A stretch of 26,784 bases of DNA from Burkholderiales bacterium (lineage in GTDB: Bacteria > Pseudomonadota > Gammaproteobacteria > Burkholderiales > Casimicrobiaceae), in the NCBI GenBank assembly GCA_025354075.1, contig JANXNO010000150.1, positions 1-26,784 on the forward strand, in the 5' to 3' direction. A program made the translations under genes and the position numbers. Below are positions 6,256-14,882 of this stretch, one piece after another (the first letter of the stretch is position 1; the number at the start of each line of letters is the position of its first letter). Below the pieces are notes generated by a model, which had not been told where the DNA came from, did no database searches, and saw nothing but the letters and a program-made list of their open reading frames with translations.

Positions 6256-9003
6256 ATGCAAGAGATTAAGACCACCTGTCCCTACTGCGGTGTGGGCTGC
6301 GGTGTATTGGCCAAAACCGACGGTCTGCGCATAACGGATGTTCGTGGCGATCCTGATCATCCGGCAAACTTTGGTCGTCTCTGCACGAAGGGCAGCACGC
6401 TTCACCTAACGACTACTCCTTATGGCCGCGCGCTGCATCCAGAAATGCGAACGTCCCGCGAAGAGGATCGCAAGCGCATGAGTTGGGATGTCGTGCTCGA
6501 CACGCTCGTCGACAAATTCGCAACGACCATCGCCGAACATGGTCCCGACAGTGTCGGCTTCTACATCTCAGGGCAGTTACTCACCGAGGACTACTACGTT
6601 TTCAACAAGCTCGCGAAGGGTTTGATCGGCACCAATAACGTCGATACCAATTCGCGACTGTGCATGTCGTCCGCCGTTGCTGGTTACAAGGCAACGCTCG
6701 GTGCGGATGCACCGCCCGCCTGCTATGACGATTTGAATCACGCTGAGCTCCTCGTAATCGCCGGCAGCAACGCCGCTTGGGCGCATCCAATTTTGTATCG
6801 GCGGCTTGAGGACGCGAAGGCGAAAAATCCTGCGCTTAAGGTCGTCTGCATTGACCCGCGTCGCACAGAGACCGCGCGTGCTGCCGACATGCATCTGACG
6901 ATTCTGCCAGGAACGGATGTGGCGCTGTTCAACGCGTTGCTGCAATGGTTGCTGTGGGAAGACGCGACCGACAATGCCTACATCGCTGCGCATACCGAAG
7001 GGTTCGCCGAACTCAAGACCGCAGTTCGCGAATGCACGCCTGCTTGGGCTGCGCGAATTTGTGGTGTTAACGAATCGCAGATTGTTGAATTTGCGAACTG
7101 GTGGAAGCAGTCGAACGCGACGCTCTCGATGTACTGCCAGGGCCTCAATCAGTCCGCGTGCGGCACCGATAAAAACGCTGCGCTAATCAACCTGCATTTG
7201 GCCACCGCGCAAATCGGCAAGCCCGGTGCCGGGCCGTTTTCGCTGACCGGGCAGCCGAACGCGATGGGTGGTCGCGAAGTCGGTGGTCTCGCCAATTTGC
7301 TGCCCGGACATCGTGACGTTGTTAACTCCGAACACCGCGCAGAAATCGCAAAGTTTTGGGGCGTGGATTCGTTGCCGCCCATCCCCGGAAAATCAGCGAT
7401 TGAAATGTTCGACGCCGTAAAACGCGGCGAGATCAAACTGCTCTGGATTGCCTGCACCAACCCAGCACAATCGCTGCCGGATTTGCGCGCCGTCGCTGAG
7501 GCTTTCGAGAACGCCGAATGTGTGATCGTGCAGGAATCGTTTCGCACGACGGAGTCGGCAAAGCTCGCGGACGTGCTCTTGCCCGCAAGCACCTGGGGCG
7601 AAAAGCACGGCACGGTGACCAATTCCGAGCGTCGCGTAACGCACGTAAATGGCGTGTTGCCGCCGCCGGGAAGTGCGCGTCACGACTGGGACATCGTGGT
7701 TGATTTTGCGCGGCGACTGGAAGCAAAACTTCGTCCCAACCAGCCAACATTGTTCCCCTACAAAACGCCTGAAGATATCTTCAACGAACACCGCGAAACC
7801 ACGCGTGGTCGTGACCTCGACATCACTGGCATGAGCTACGCGTCGCTCGACCAGCAGGGACCGCAACAGTGGCCGTTGCGTGAGGGAGAAACGGTTGGCA
7901 AAACGCGTCTCTACGAAGACGGCATTTACCCTACCGCCACCGGCAAAGCCAAGTTCAAAGTCACGCCATACAAGGGCGTGGCCGAGCCCGTCGATGCACG
8001 CTATCCGCTCGCCCTCACGACGGGGCGCCTGCGCGATCAATGGCACGGTATGAGCCGAACCGGGCGCGTGCCGCAGCTTTACGGGCATGAGCCGGAACCG
8101 ATGCTCACCATGAACACCACGGACGCCGCACGCCGCTTGCTGATCGTGGGCGAAGTGGTGAAAGTGGCATCGCGTCGCGGCGAACTGGTGGTGCGGCTGG
8201 CCGTGAGCGATGACGTTCGCTCGGGCCAGTGTTACGTGCCGATGCACTGGGGCAAATTGACGCTCGCATCGACTGGTTCGCACGGCATCAATGCGTTGAC
8301 CTTGCCCGCGTTTGACCCGATTTCGAAACAACCTGAACTCAAGCACACAGCGGTGCGCGTCGAACGTACTGAGTTGCCGTGGTCGCTGGTGGCGTTTGCG
8401 TATGTTGAAGGTGGTCGCGATCCAGTCGCTGTTTGCGACGAATTGCGCGAGATTGCCCGCACACTCTCAGAATCGGGTAACGCGTTTTTTGCTAGTACAA
8501 CGTTGATTGGTAACGAAAAACCCGGTGTCGTACTACGTCTCGCCGCCGAGCACGCGCCCGAACGAACCGCGCTGGAGCAAATTGACCGCATTCTTGGGTT
8601 GACCGGACTTGCGACACTGGCTTACGACGATCCGCGCCGCAACCTGAGTCGTCGCGTTCGCGTTGACGATGGTCGACTGGTTGGCGTGCGTCTCGCGGGT
8701 GATCTGGCGGCCGAGTCGTGGATGCGGGACTTCTTCCTGTCCGGCGCGTCGGTCATTGAGTTGCGTAAGCGCTTACTCGCTGGCAGTGCAGCTGCGCCAC
8801 AAGGTTTCAAGCCGCGAGGCAAGGTTGTGTGCAACTGTTTCAATGTGTCAGAAAACGAAATTATCGATTTCTGCGCCGCCGCGAACGGCGACGCCACAAC
8901 CAAACTCGCAGCCCTGCAAACAGCAAAAAAATGCGGCACCAACTGTGGTTCCTGCTTGCCAGAGCTGAGAACACTGGTCGCAAGTTCCGTGGTGGCAGCC
9001 TGA
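6256..9003 (+). CDS. nasA: assimilatory nitrate reductase, catalytic subunit
   Basis: A 915-aa cytoplasmic molybdopterin (bis-MGD) enzyme reducing nitrate to nitrite. The N-terminus binds a [4Fe-4S] cluster through CPYCGVGC (8-15) and C43 (GRLCTKG). The molybdopterin oxidoreductase core follows, with SRLCMSSAVAGYK near residues 134-146, GLNQSACGTDKNAALINLH and GQPNAMGGREVGGL. The molydopterin dinucleotide-binding domain includes TTGRLRDQWHGMSRTG. The last part is a BFD-like [2Fe-2S] domain, with C859/C861 and C897/C900. This extra domain is typical of bacterial NAS enzymes that take electrons from a flavoprotein or ferredoxin. No separate NADH-dependent small subunit (NasB/NasC type) is in the window, so its electron donor is unclear; NirB is one candidate by position. 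In Pseudomonas this gene is named nasC. No signal peptide is present. Confidence 0.96.
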   Translation: MQEIKTTCPYCGVGCGVLAKTDGLRITDVRGDPDHPANFGRLCTKGSTLHLTTTPYGRALHPEMRTSREEDRKRMSWDVVLDTLVDKFATTIAEHGPDSVGFYISGQLLTEDYYVFNKLAKGLIGTNNVDTNSRLCMSSAVAGYKATLGADAPPACYDDLNHAELLVIAGSNAAWAHPILYRRLEDAKAKNPALKVVCIDPRRTETARAADMHLTILPGTDVALFNALLQWLLWEDATDNAYIAAHTEGFAELKTAVRECTPAWAARICGVNESQIVEFANWWKQSNATLSMYCQGLNQSACGTDKNAALINLHLATAQIGKPGAGPFSLTGQPNAMGGREVGGLANLLPGHRDVVNSEHRAEIAKFWGVDSLPPIPGKSAIEMFDAVKRGEIKLLWIACTNPAQSLPDLRAVAEAFENAECVIVQESFRTTESAKLADVLLPASTWGEKHGTVTNSERRVTHVNGVLPPPGSARHDWDIVVDFARRLEAKLRPNQPTLFPYKTPEDIFNEHRETTRGRDLDITGMSYASLDQQGPQQWPLREGETVGKTRLYEDGIYPTATGKAKFKVTPYKGVAEPVDARYPLALTTGRLRDQWHGMSRTGRVPQLYGHEPEPMLTMNTTDAARRLLIVGEVVKVASRRGELVVRLAVSDDVRSGQCYVPMHWGKLTLASTGSHGINALTLPAFDPISKQPELKHTAVRVERTELPWSLVAFAYVEGGRDPVAVCDELREIARTLSESGNAFFASTTLIGNEKPGVVLRLAAEHAPERTALEQIDRILGLTGLATLAYDDPRRNLSRRVRVDDGRLVGVRLAGDLAAESWMRDFFLSGASVIELRKRLLAGSAAAPQGFKPRGKVVCNCFNVSENEIIDFCAAANGDATTKLAALQTAKKCGTNCGSCLPELRTLVASSVVAA

Positions 9004-9021
9004 TTCAGCGCGTCAATTGAG

Positions 9022-9144
9022 ATACAGCTTTTGGCTGAAAGCGCTATTCAATATAGGCATAGACCGATAAAAGCGCATATATCGATAATTAGTGATTTAT
9101 CGGTATAGCCCATATGAAATAAGGATTACGCAGAAAAGCTGTAT
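9022..9144. repeat. 123-bp nested-palindrome element, copy A
   Basis: The ends are perfect 11-nt inverted repeats: ATACAGCTTTT (9022-9032) and AAAAGCTGTAT (9134-9144). Inside lies a second inverted pair, ACCGATAAA (9063-9071) and TTTATCGGT (9096-9104), extended outward by imperfect pairing. It contains TGAAAGCGC-T-ATTCAATA (9036-9053) and TAGCCCA, both shared with copy B at 25128-25249. It has no open frame and is more AT-rich than its surroundings. The form is that of a small non-autonomous mobile element (MITE-like) or a conserved structured element; no transposase is nearby. Confidence 0.75.
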
Positions 9145-9174
9145 GCCGGCACTAGAAATCCAGAGATGCAGGGC

Positions 9175-9203
9175 TAGTCAGAACGCCGCCGCCGCCTTAT
9201 AAT
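9175..9203 (+). promoter_or_regulatory. candidate sigma-70 promoter of the rpsP operon
   Basis: A perfect -10 box TATAAT at 9198-9203 lies 43 bp before the rpsP ATG. The -35 hexamer at 17-bp spacing is poor (TAGTCA, 9175-9180). The run of GCC triplets between the boxes is GC-rich. The call rests mainly on the -10 box and on its position just after the repeat element. Confidence 0.5.
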
Positions 9204-9246
9204 TTAAGGCTCACCAAAATTTCGCTAACAAAGAAACTCTTAAGTC

Positions 9247-9540
9247 ATGGTCGTTATTCGCCTTTCTCGCGGTGGTTCCCGCGGTGCTCCCTTCTTCAAC
9301 ATCGTAGTTGCTGATTCGCGCAATCGTCGCGATGGTCGCTACATCGAGCGTCTTGGCTTCTACAACCCGGTGGGTAAAGAAGGTGCCGAGAACGTGCGTA
9401 TCGCTCAAGATCGGCTGACGTTCTGGACGAGCAAAGGCGCGCAGATGTCCGACACCGTGACCCAGCTCGCTAAAAACGCTGCTAAAGCCGCCGTCGCCAA
9501 AGCATCAGCAGCGCCTGCAGGCGCTCCTGTCGCCGCTTAA
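9247..9540 (+). CDS. rpsP: 30S ribosomal protein bS16
   Basis: A 97-aa small-subunit ribosomal protein. The conserved start ([20 protein letters not shown]), the [20 protein letters not shown] block and the [16 protein letters not shown] segment identify bS16 clearly. The C-terminal tail is rich in alanine, lysine and proline, which is common in betaproteobacterial S16. It is first in the conserved operon rpsP-rimM-trmD-rplS, read from a TATAAT-type promoter. bS16 binds 16S rRNA and is needed for 30S assembly. Confidence 0.97.
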   Translation: MVVIRLSRGGSRGAPFFNIVVADSRNRRDGRYIERLGFYNPVGKEGAENVRIAQDRLTFWTSKGAQMSDTVTQLAKNAAKAAVAKASAAPAGAPVAA

Positions 9541-9637
9541 GTAGCGCTTCGGAGATTCGAGTGCGTCACGGCATTTGCGTTTTGCGCAGCGCCGTTGATG
9601 CCTCCGCTCACACAGCGGGATCAAACGCCTGCCTTCT

Positions 9638-10147
9638 GTGAGCATCACCAACAACAGCACCCCGCAGCTTGTCGCCATGGGCAAGGTCGGTCGTCCTTAT
9701 GGGCTGACCGGTGCGGTGCATTTGTATCCTTATTCGCAAGAAGCGCAAACGCTGCTCAAAGCGAAATCGCTGCTGATCGGCACGGTAACGTTTGACGTCA
9801 GCCGCTCGCGTCGTCACGGTGATGCCATCGTCTCGCAACTAGTCGGCGTTGATTCACCGGAAGCTGCGGCTAAGCTCACCAACAAAGAAGTGTTCGTTGA
9901 CCGTGCGCTGTTCGCGGCGCTGCCCGACGGCGAGTATTACTGGCTCGATTTGATCGGCCTGACCTGCACCAATGGCGACCGCGTGTTTGGTGAAATCAGC
10001 GAAATTTTTGAGTCCGGCGCACACCCGATTCTTCGCGTCAAGCAGGCCTCTGGGGTGGACGAATTGATTCCCTTCGTCGACGCCATCGTGCGCTCAGTGA
10101 GCCTAGCCGAACGCCGCGTCGACGTCGACTGGGAAGGTTTGGAATAA
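9638..10147 (+). CDS. rimM: 16S rRNA processing / ribosome maturation factor RimM
   Basis: A 169-aa protein that helps mature the 30S head region around protein uS19. The N-terminal RimM barrel starts at MGKVGRPYGLTGAVHLYPYS, and the C-terminal PRC-barrel contains DGEYYWLDLIGL and ending ELIPFVDAIVRSV. The chosen start is GTG at 9638 (VSITNNSTPQLVAMGKVG), giving the short N-terminal extension usual in the family. An ATG at 9677 just before GKVGRPYG is the alternative; neither has a strong ribosome site. It lies 97 bp after rpsP and ends 3 bp before trmD. Confidence 0.94.
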   Translation: MSITNNSTPQLVAMGKVGRPYGLTGAVHLYPYSQEAQTLLKAKSLLIGTVTFDVSRSRRHGDAIVSQLVGVDSPEAAAKLTNKEVFVDRALFAALPDGEYYWLDLIGLTCTNGDRVFGEISEIFESGAHPILRVKQASGVDELIPFVDAIVRSVSLAERRVDVDWEGLE

Positions 10148-10150
10148 CTG

Positions 10151-10885
10151 ATGCTGTCGATCTCCCTGATCGCAGCGTTTCCTGAACTGGCTGAACACGC
10201 GCTCGACTACGGCGTCACCGGTCGCGCGCTGAAGCTCGGCCTGTGGCGGTATCAGGGCTTCGGCTTACACGATTTCGCTGCCGACGCACGCAAGTCCATC
10301 GACGCCCGACCTGCTGCGGGCGGCCCCGGCATGGTGCTGATGGCAGCGCCTCTCGACGCCGCGCTTGCCGCCGCACGCGCGTGGCACGGTGAGCCAACCA
10401 CCGTGGTTTTCTTAAGCCCGGACGGTGCGCCACTCGTGCAGTCGCAAGTGCAAATGCTTGCCGCGGCGAAGCACCTGACGTTCGTGGCGGGCCGCTATGA
10501 AGGAATCGATCAGCGCTGGATTGACGCCAATGTTGACGTGATCATGTCGATCGGTGACTACGTGCTGTCCGGTGGCGAGCTGCCCGCAGCGGTCGTGATC
10601 GACAGTTGCGTGCGACTGCTGCCAGGTGCGCTTGGCGACAATAAATCGGCGACGTTCGAGTCGTTCACCGCAGGCAGGCTCGACTGGCCGCAGTATGCGC
10701 TCACATCAGGTGACGAAATCCCAGAGGAGCTAGCAGGCGGTGACCACGCGGCCATTGCCCGCTGGCGCGCAAAACAAGCGCTCGCGCGCACTTGGATGCG
10801 TCGCCCCGATCTGCTGGCGCGCGTTAAATTGTCGCCCGAAGAGTTGGCCATGATTGACGAAATCACGCTAGAATCGAAGGCTTAG
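10151..10885 (+). CDS. trmD: tRNA (guanine-37-N1)-methyltransferase
   Basis: A 244-aa SPOUT-family enzyme that methylates G37 next to the anticodon of tRNAs reading CNN codons, which prevents +1 frameshifting. Trefoil-knot motifs are clear: GRYEGID (114-120) and GDYVLSGGE (135-143), which form the SAM site. The usual RPYGGGPGM loop is altered to RPAAGGPGM (53-61), keeping the GGPGM part. The C-terminal domain carries GGDHAAIARWRAKQAL. The ATG lies 3 bp after the rimM stop, so translation is probably coupled. It is third in the operon. Confidence 0.95.
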   Translation: MLSISLIAAFPELAEHALDYGVTGRALKLGLWRYQGFGLHDFAADARKSIDARPAAGGPGMVLMAAPLDAALAAARAWHGEPTTVVFLSPDGAPLVQSQVQMLAAAKHLTFVAGRYEGIDQRWIDANVDVIMSIGDYVLSGGELPAAVVIDSCVRLLPGALGDNKSATFESFTAGRLDWPQYALTSGDEIPEELAGGDHAAIARWRAKQALARTWMRRPDLLARVKLSPEELAMIDEITLESKA

Positions 10886-11059
10886 CAGGAAATTCCTCCG
10901 TGCGTAGTTGCCCTGACCCCTAAACGAGGCAAGGCAAAAACAGCACCCGGAACCTGATGTGTGTTCAGCCCCGCACTGTGTTGCCCGTTGTGGGGGGTAG
11001 ATTGAGTCAAACCAGTCGCACACCTCTCAGACTCTGAAAACACCAACAAAGGAACAGCA
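10886..11059 (+). promoter_or_regulatory. 174-bp trmD-rplS spacer, possible structured leader
   Basis: This gap is longer than the other gap in the operon's second half and has no plausible gene. It contains a hairpin at 10969-10996 (CCCC-G-CAC paired with GTG-GGGG, one bulged G). The region near 11047-11053 (AAAGGAA) is the rplS ribosome site. It may hold an rplS promoter or an autoregulatory leader, but I recognise no known motif. Confidence 0.3.
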
Positions 11060-11446
11060 ATGTCCAAATTTTTGATCGCTCAAATCGAGCAAGAAGAAAT
11101 CGTCCGTCTCAACAAGACGATCCCCGCGTTTGCGCCAGGTGACACCGTCATCGTCAGCGTGAACGTGGTTGAAGGCGAGCGCAAACGCGTTCAGGCTTTC
11201 GAAGGCACGGTCATCGCCAAGCGCAACAAGGGCCTCAACAGCTCATTCATTGTGCGCAAAATTTCCAACGGCGAAGGCGTGGAGCGTACGTTCCAACTGT
11301 ACTCGCCGATCATCTCCGCCATCGAAGTCAAGCGCCGCGGCGATGTTCGTCGTGCGAAGCTCTATTACCTCCGTGATCGTTCCGGCAAATCGGCACGTAT
11401 CAAAGAGAAGTTGCCAGCCCGTAAAGTGGCAAAAGTCGCGGTATAG
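11060..11446 (+). CDS. rplS: 50S ribosomal protein bL19
   Basis: A 128-aa large-subunit protein located at the 30S-50S interface. It has the family's features in order: [59 protein letters not shown] and [20 protein letters not shown]. An AAAGGAA ribosome site lies 7 nt before the ATG. It is the last gene of the rpsP operon, and an intrinsic terminator follows 23 bp after the stop. Confidence 0.97.
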   Translation: MSKFLIAQIEQEEIVRLNKTIPAFAPGDTVIVSVNVVEGERKRVQAFEGTVIAKRNKGLNSSFIVRKISNGEGVERTFQLYSPIISAIEVKRRGDVRRAKLYYLRDRSGKSARIKEKLPARKVAKVAV

Positions 11447-11469
11447 TTATCTATTACCGGACAGCAAAG

Positions 11470-11492
11470 ACGGCCCCTCGGGGCCGTTTTTT
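11470..11492 (+). terminator. intrinsic terminator of the rpsP-rplS operon
   Basis: A perfect 8-bp inverted repeat, ACGGCCCC (11470-11477) and GGGGCCGT (11480-11487), is followed directly by six T residues (11487-11492). The position just after rplS and the GC-rich stem with U-tract make this a textbook Rho-independent terminator. Confidence 0.93.
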
Positions 11493-11587
11493 ATTGGCCA
11501 CTGCCGATTGCACGCCTGACTTGGTAATCCGCGAAACGCAAAGCCACATGCGGCTATCATCGCGTCAAACCTGACCCAGATCACTGA

Positions 11588-13486
11588 ATGCGCAACAGCC
11601 TCTACGACGCTCTCGAAGTTAACTCGTCGAGTTCTACCGACGCCATTAAAGCCGCGTTGCGTACCGTTGTCCGTCGTTTTTGGGCGGTGCCGCGCGATGC
11701 GTCAGGCGACTCCGAAGAGGCGGTGCGTTTTGCAGCGCTCGCTGCGGCTATCCTCGTTGATCCCGTGCGCCGTAAGGACTACGACGCAGCGCTGAATCCC
11801 GGCGTGGGGGCTGGTCCCTGGCGTCTGCCCATTGCCAGCCGTGACCCGGTCGCCGAAGGGGGCACGCACTCACGAGTTCTGAGTGAGGAGGACAGCGGTG
11901 AGGTGTCGCAGCTGTCCATAGTGGCGGCACCGCCGAAAGCGCTTCCTGGGGTCGATGCGCTGGCGGAACCGTTGCCCGATGGCACTGCATGGACGTCTCC
12001 TTTGGTATGGGTTGCGCTTTTCGTTGCCTGGCTATTGTTGTGGTTTGCGCTGGCTCTGCCCTTTCCGGAATGGTTTGATCTGTCTATTGGCAAGGCGCTG
12101 CTGTTTTCAATGGGAGCCATGGCCGCACTCTTCGCGTGTGCTGCTTGGTTGAGCCGCCCTCAGGAGGTTGCCGGCGCTGCGGCGGGTCTGTCGCGGTTGG
12201 CGATTATCAAATGGCGACGTGAGGGATCCATTTTCATCGGCACACCACCGCCCCAGCACGACACGGCGTGGATATTCAAGCTCCGGCTCATGGAGCTAAC
12301 CCGCAGCGCTGCGGGCTTTGTCACGTCATCAAGCCCGTGGCGACGCCTTGCAGCGCGACTCGTCGATTACGCCCTGGTTGCTGTTGCGCTATACATGTGC
12401 GTCTACCTGATTGACCAGATCGTGCCGGTGCTGGACGAAGGTTTCGTTCTGGTGCGCTCAGCGCTGGTGTTGCCGACGCTGGTGGTGCTGTCGGCAATAC
12501 CCGCATCGGCAATGTTTCATCGTTTGTTCGGTAATACGCCCGGCAAATGGTTATTCAGCTTACAACTGGTGATCGGCATTACGCGCCCTGCGGATCATGC
12601 GGAGCCCACGGATCGTCGACTACTGTGGGCACGCGCATCGCGAGTGGCGTGGAGCGGTGCTGCGCTGGGCGTGTGGCCCATTGCGCTGTTTCTCTTGCCT
12701 CGCAACTTGCGATTAGCCAGAGACACCGAAACTGATTGGGAAAGTTATGGCGATTCCCTTCTGATGGCCAGACCACTGACCACGCAGGCGGTGGCAACGG
12801 GTCTTGTTATTTTGCTGGCCGCATCACTAATTTTGATGTCGGGCTGGCGTCGTGATTACATCGCCGTGTGGCCGAGGCTCGTGTCGATGACGATAGCTGC
12901 GCAAACGTCAATGGCCAATGCGTTCCCGGCAAAATCGGGCAATGCGGTTGCTGGGCCTGCGGCATCGCCGCGTGAGGTTGCCGACGCACCTATAGTCTCG
13001 TCCACGCCCCTGCCTCCGTCGCGATCAGGTGCTTCAACTGAACCGGATAGATTGCCCGAAATCAATGCTGCACCACCGGCAGTGCCCGTAACACCCACGC
13101 TGCGACCCTTGTCATTGCCAATACCCCCTGTTGGGGTTGCGACGAGCGAATCGTCCAAGGCTGTATCGCCCATTACGAATTCCGTCGCCGAGGCGGAAAT
13201 GTCAAGACAGGCGGCGGCATCTCTGGCACGTCGGCAGCGGATTGACGGCTACGCGCGGCAAACCGACGCTGCACGCCGTTCCGGAAGCTATGCCGCGCTG
13301 CAAGGCAGCTGTCAGCGCTGGACGCAGGATCAGCCTGGCAGTGCGGACGCGTGGCGCTGTTTCGGGCTGGCACAATTTCAAAACGGTGCAGGCCGGGCGG
13401 CGCTGCCCGCGCTACGTCAGGCGCTCAAAATTGAGCCACAGGACGCTCAGGTGGAAAGCGCCATCATGAATATTCTGCGACCGTAG
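11588..13486 (+). CDS. membrane protein with J-like N-terminus, RDD domain and TPR-like C-terminus
   Basis: A 632-aa protein of unknown function built from three parts. Residues 5-68 resemble a DnaJ J-domain (LYDALEV, then STDAIKAALRTVVRRF, then ILVDPVRRKDYDAAL), but the HPD tripeptide needed to stimulate DnaK is missing. Two hydrophobic segments follow (about 138-158 and 168-187). An RDD-type membrane domain starts at RRLAARLVDYALVAVAL (252-268) and includes the FHRLFGNTPGKWLFSLQLV motif (310-328), with further helices near 293-308, 353-371 and 401-419. A proline/serine-rich linker (about 440-530) leads to a C-terminal TPR-like pair of helices (about 575-630, PGSADAWRCFGLAQFQNGAG). It is a single-gene unit after the rplS terminator and converges on the tusA-like gene. 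The role could be an envelope or chaperone adaptor; this is only inference. Confidence 0.85.
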   Translation: MRNSLYDALEVNSSSSTDAIKAALRTVVRRFWAVPRDASGDSEEAVRFAALAAAILVDPVRRKDYDAALNPGVGAGPWRLPIASRDPVAEGGTHSRVLSEEDSGEVSQLSIVAAPPKALPGVDALAEPLPDGTAWTSPLVWVALFVAWLLLWFALALPFPEWFDLSIGKALLFSMGAMAALFACAAWLSRPQEVAGAAAGLSRLAIIKWRREGSIFIGTPPPQHDTAWIFKLRLMELTRSAAGFVTSSSPWRRLAARLVDYALVAVALYMCVYLIDQIVPVLDEGFVLVRSALVLPTLVVLSAIPASAMFHRLFGNTPGKWLFSLQLVIGITRPADHAEPTDRRLLWARASRVAWSGAALGVWPIALFLLPRNLRLARDTETDWESYGDSLLMARPLTTQAVATGLVILLAASLILMSGWRRDYIAVWPRLVSMTIAAQTSMANAFPAKSGNAVAGPAASPREVADAPIVSSTPLPPSRSGASTEPDRLPEINAAPPAVPVTPTLRPLSLPIPPVGVATSESSKAVSPITNSVAEAEMSRQAAASLARRQRIDGYARQTDAARRSGSYAALQGSCQRWTQDQPGSADAWRCFGLAQFQNGAGRAALPALRQALKIEPQDAQVESAIMNILRP

Positions 13487-13525
13487 TCGGCAGATAGATA
13501 CGTCGATACGCGATGGCGCTCGATG

Positions 13526-13762
13526 TTATTTACGACGCAGCACAAAAACAAATTCACCGTTCGCGGCGGACTGGTCCACTAATGCGTTTCCTGTTTGCCG
13601 CGAAAACGCCTGAAAATCCCGCTGTGACGCAGGATCGGTCGACACTACTTTGAGGAGCTGCCCGGTCAGCATGTCATTCAACGCTTTTTTTGTGCGCAGT
13701 ATCGGCAGTGGACAGTTCAGTCCCCGTGCGTCTACTTCTCGGTCAACGTGAGTGGGTGTCAT
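13526..13762 (-). CDS. TusA/SirA-family sulfur carrier protein
   Basis: A 78-aa protein with the TusA fold signature. The region DARGLNCPLPILRTKKAL contains the CPxP motif (C17-P20) whose cysteine carries persulfide sulfur. The rest matches the family in length and pattern (GQLLKVVSTDPASQRDFQAF). It may act in sulfur transfer for tRNA thiolation or molybdenum cofactor assembly, but the TusA family has many paralogues and the specific pathway cannot be read from the sequence. It is downstream of dolP on the same strand, 67 bp away with a hairpin between them, and converges with the J-like/RDD gene. Confidence 0.88.
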   Translation of the reverse strand: MTPTHVDREVDARGLNCPLPILRTKKALNDMLTGQLLKVVSTDPASQRDFQAFSRQTGNALVDQSAANGEFVFVLRRK

Positions 13763-13790
13763 GGCAGATTCCGGATATTTTTAGGGACTG

Positions 13791-13813
13791 AAGGCGAGCA
13801 TGCAGTTCGCCTT
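13791..13813 (-). terminator. hairpin downstream of dolP
   Basis: AAGGCGA (13791-13797) and TCGCCTT (13807-13813) form a 7-bp stem with a 9-nt loop, 16 bp past the dolP stop on the minus strand. No clear U-tract follows, so it may be a weak terminator, a processing signal, or chance. Confidence 0.35.
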
Positions 13814-13829
13814 GATTCAGCTTACGAGT

Positions 13830-14411
13830 TTAGTCGAGATATTCGAACAGCCGAACCACGCGCGTCACGCCACTTGTGGTGCTCGCCAGTTGCGTCGCCG
13901 CGTCCGCTTCGCTGCGTTTCACGATACCCATCAGATACACCACATTCGCCTCGGTCACGACTTTCACGTGGTTCGCCTGAAACCGGTTGGCTTCGAGATA
14001 GCGGGTTTTCACAATCGCGGTTAGTCGGGAATCATTGGTCACGCTGATCACGCCAGCCTGCGGGCCAATGACCATTTCGTTGTAGACGCGCGCGATGCCG
14101 CCGACCGATATGAGCTCTTCCTCTACCCCGCGCTTCACTGCGTCGCTCGCGGTTTCCCCCGTGATCAGCACATGCCGGTTGTAGCTCGTGATATTGACGT
14201 GCACCTGATCATTGAAACGCGTTTTAATTTTCAGAAGCGCCCGATTCTCGATATTTTCGTCATCGACAAACGCGCCACCGGATCGCCGGTCCTCCGCCAG
14301 TGCGACCGCCGTTACGGCGCCACCGATGATCAGCGGCGCACATGCGGAAAGCCCCAGCAACAGCCCTGAAAGAAGCAATGCTGTGGCACCAATGCGAAGA
14401 GTGGGAGTCAT
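13830..14411 (-). CDS. dolP: BON-domain outer-membrane lipoprotein (DolP/YraP)
   Basis: A 193-aa lipoprotein. The signal peptide ends in the lipobox LSAC, with the lipidated cysteine at residue 24. Two BON domains follow (about 50-118 and 122-193); visible parts are HVLITGETASDAVKRGVEEEL and NVVYLMGIVKRSEADAATQLA, separated by VISVTNDSRL. Length and plan match E. coli DolP (191 aa), which binds anionic phospholipid and supports outer-membrane integrity. The frame can begin at a TTG one codon earlier, but the ATG at 14411 has an AAGGA site 8 nt upstream. It lies in the conserved lpoA-yraN-dolP order, but without diaA. Confidence 0.93.
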   Translation of the reverse strand: MTPTLRIGATALLLSGLLLGLSACAPLIIGGAVTAVALAEDRRSGGAFVDDENIENRALLKIKTRFNDQVHVNITSYNRHVLITGETASDAVKRGVEEELISVGGIARVYNEMVIGPQAGVISVTNDSRLTAIVKTRYLEANRFQANHVKVVTEANVVYLMGIVKRSEADAATQLASTTSGVTRVVRLFEYLD

Positions 14412-14522
14412 CAAAATTATCCTTGTGGGTTAGATCGAAAAACGATAATCACGATACGGTCTCGTACAAACCAAAGACTGTAACAAGCAAATTATCCGCG
14501 TTGTCGGTGCGGCACCCCGACG

Positions 14523-14882
14523 TCAGCCTTCAAATATGTTCTTGATCCACTGCGGCCTGCTTGAGCCATCAAACAAAACCGCGTCGACGCGACAGGCGGG
14601 TGTGACTGCAATGCGGCTCAGATACAGACCAATGGCGCGCTCGATACGCTCCCGTTTGTCGCGGCCGATGCTAGCCGCTGCGCCGCCGAAGCGGCTGCTG
14701 CCGCGCTGTCGTACTTCAACAAAAACGAGAGTCGCACCGTCGCGCATGATGAGGTCGATTTCGCCAAACCGGCACGACCAGTTGCGTTCCACCAGCGACA
14801 GACCAGCCTCACGCAGCAACGCTTCTGCGTCACGCTCAAAGCGCTCCCCCGTACTGCGGGCAGGCTTGATATCAGGGCCCAA
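14523..14882 (-). CDS. yraN: YraN family (UPF0102) nuclease-like protein
   Basis: A 119-aa protein of the YraN family, with a PD-(D/E)xK nuclease-like core: [12 protein letters not shown] (12-23), [23 protein letters not shown] (38-60), with E41, D43 and E56 as likely metal-binding residues. The biological role of YraN is not established. The frame can start only at TTG (14882), because a stop codon lies two codons upstream and no ATG or GTG occurs before the conserved GERFERDAE segment. The start overlaps the last 11 bases of lpoA, which indicates translational coupling. Confidence 0.9.
   Translation of the reverse strand: MGPDIKPARSTGERFERDAEALLREAGLSLVERNWSCRFGEIDLIMRDGATLVFVEVRQRGSSRFGGAAASIGRDKRERIERAIGLYLSRIAVTPACRVDAVLFDGSSRPQWIKNIFEG

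Noticed and set aside
7393..8346. 317-aa open frame on the minus strand
   Set aside because: It lies inside nasA, which is a well-supported full-length gene on the other strand; no domain recognised.
9004..9246. tRNA or riboswitch in the nasA-rpsP gap
   Set aside because: No tRNA T-loop motif or known aptamer pattern; the structure there is explained by the palindromic element.
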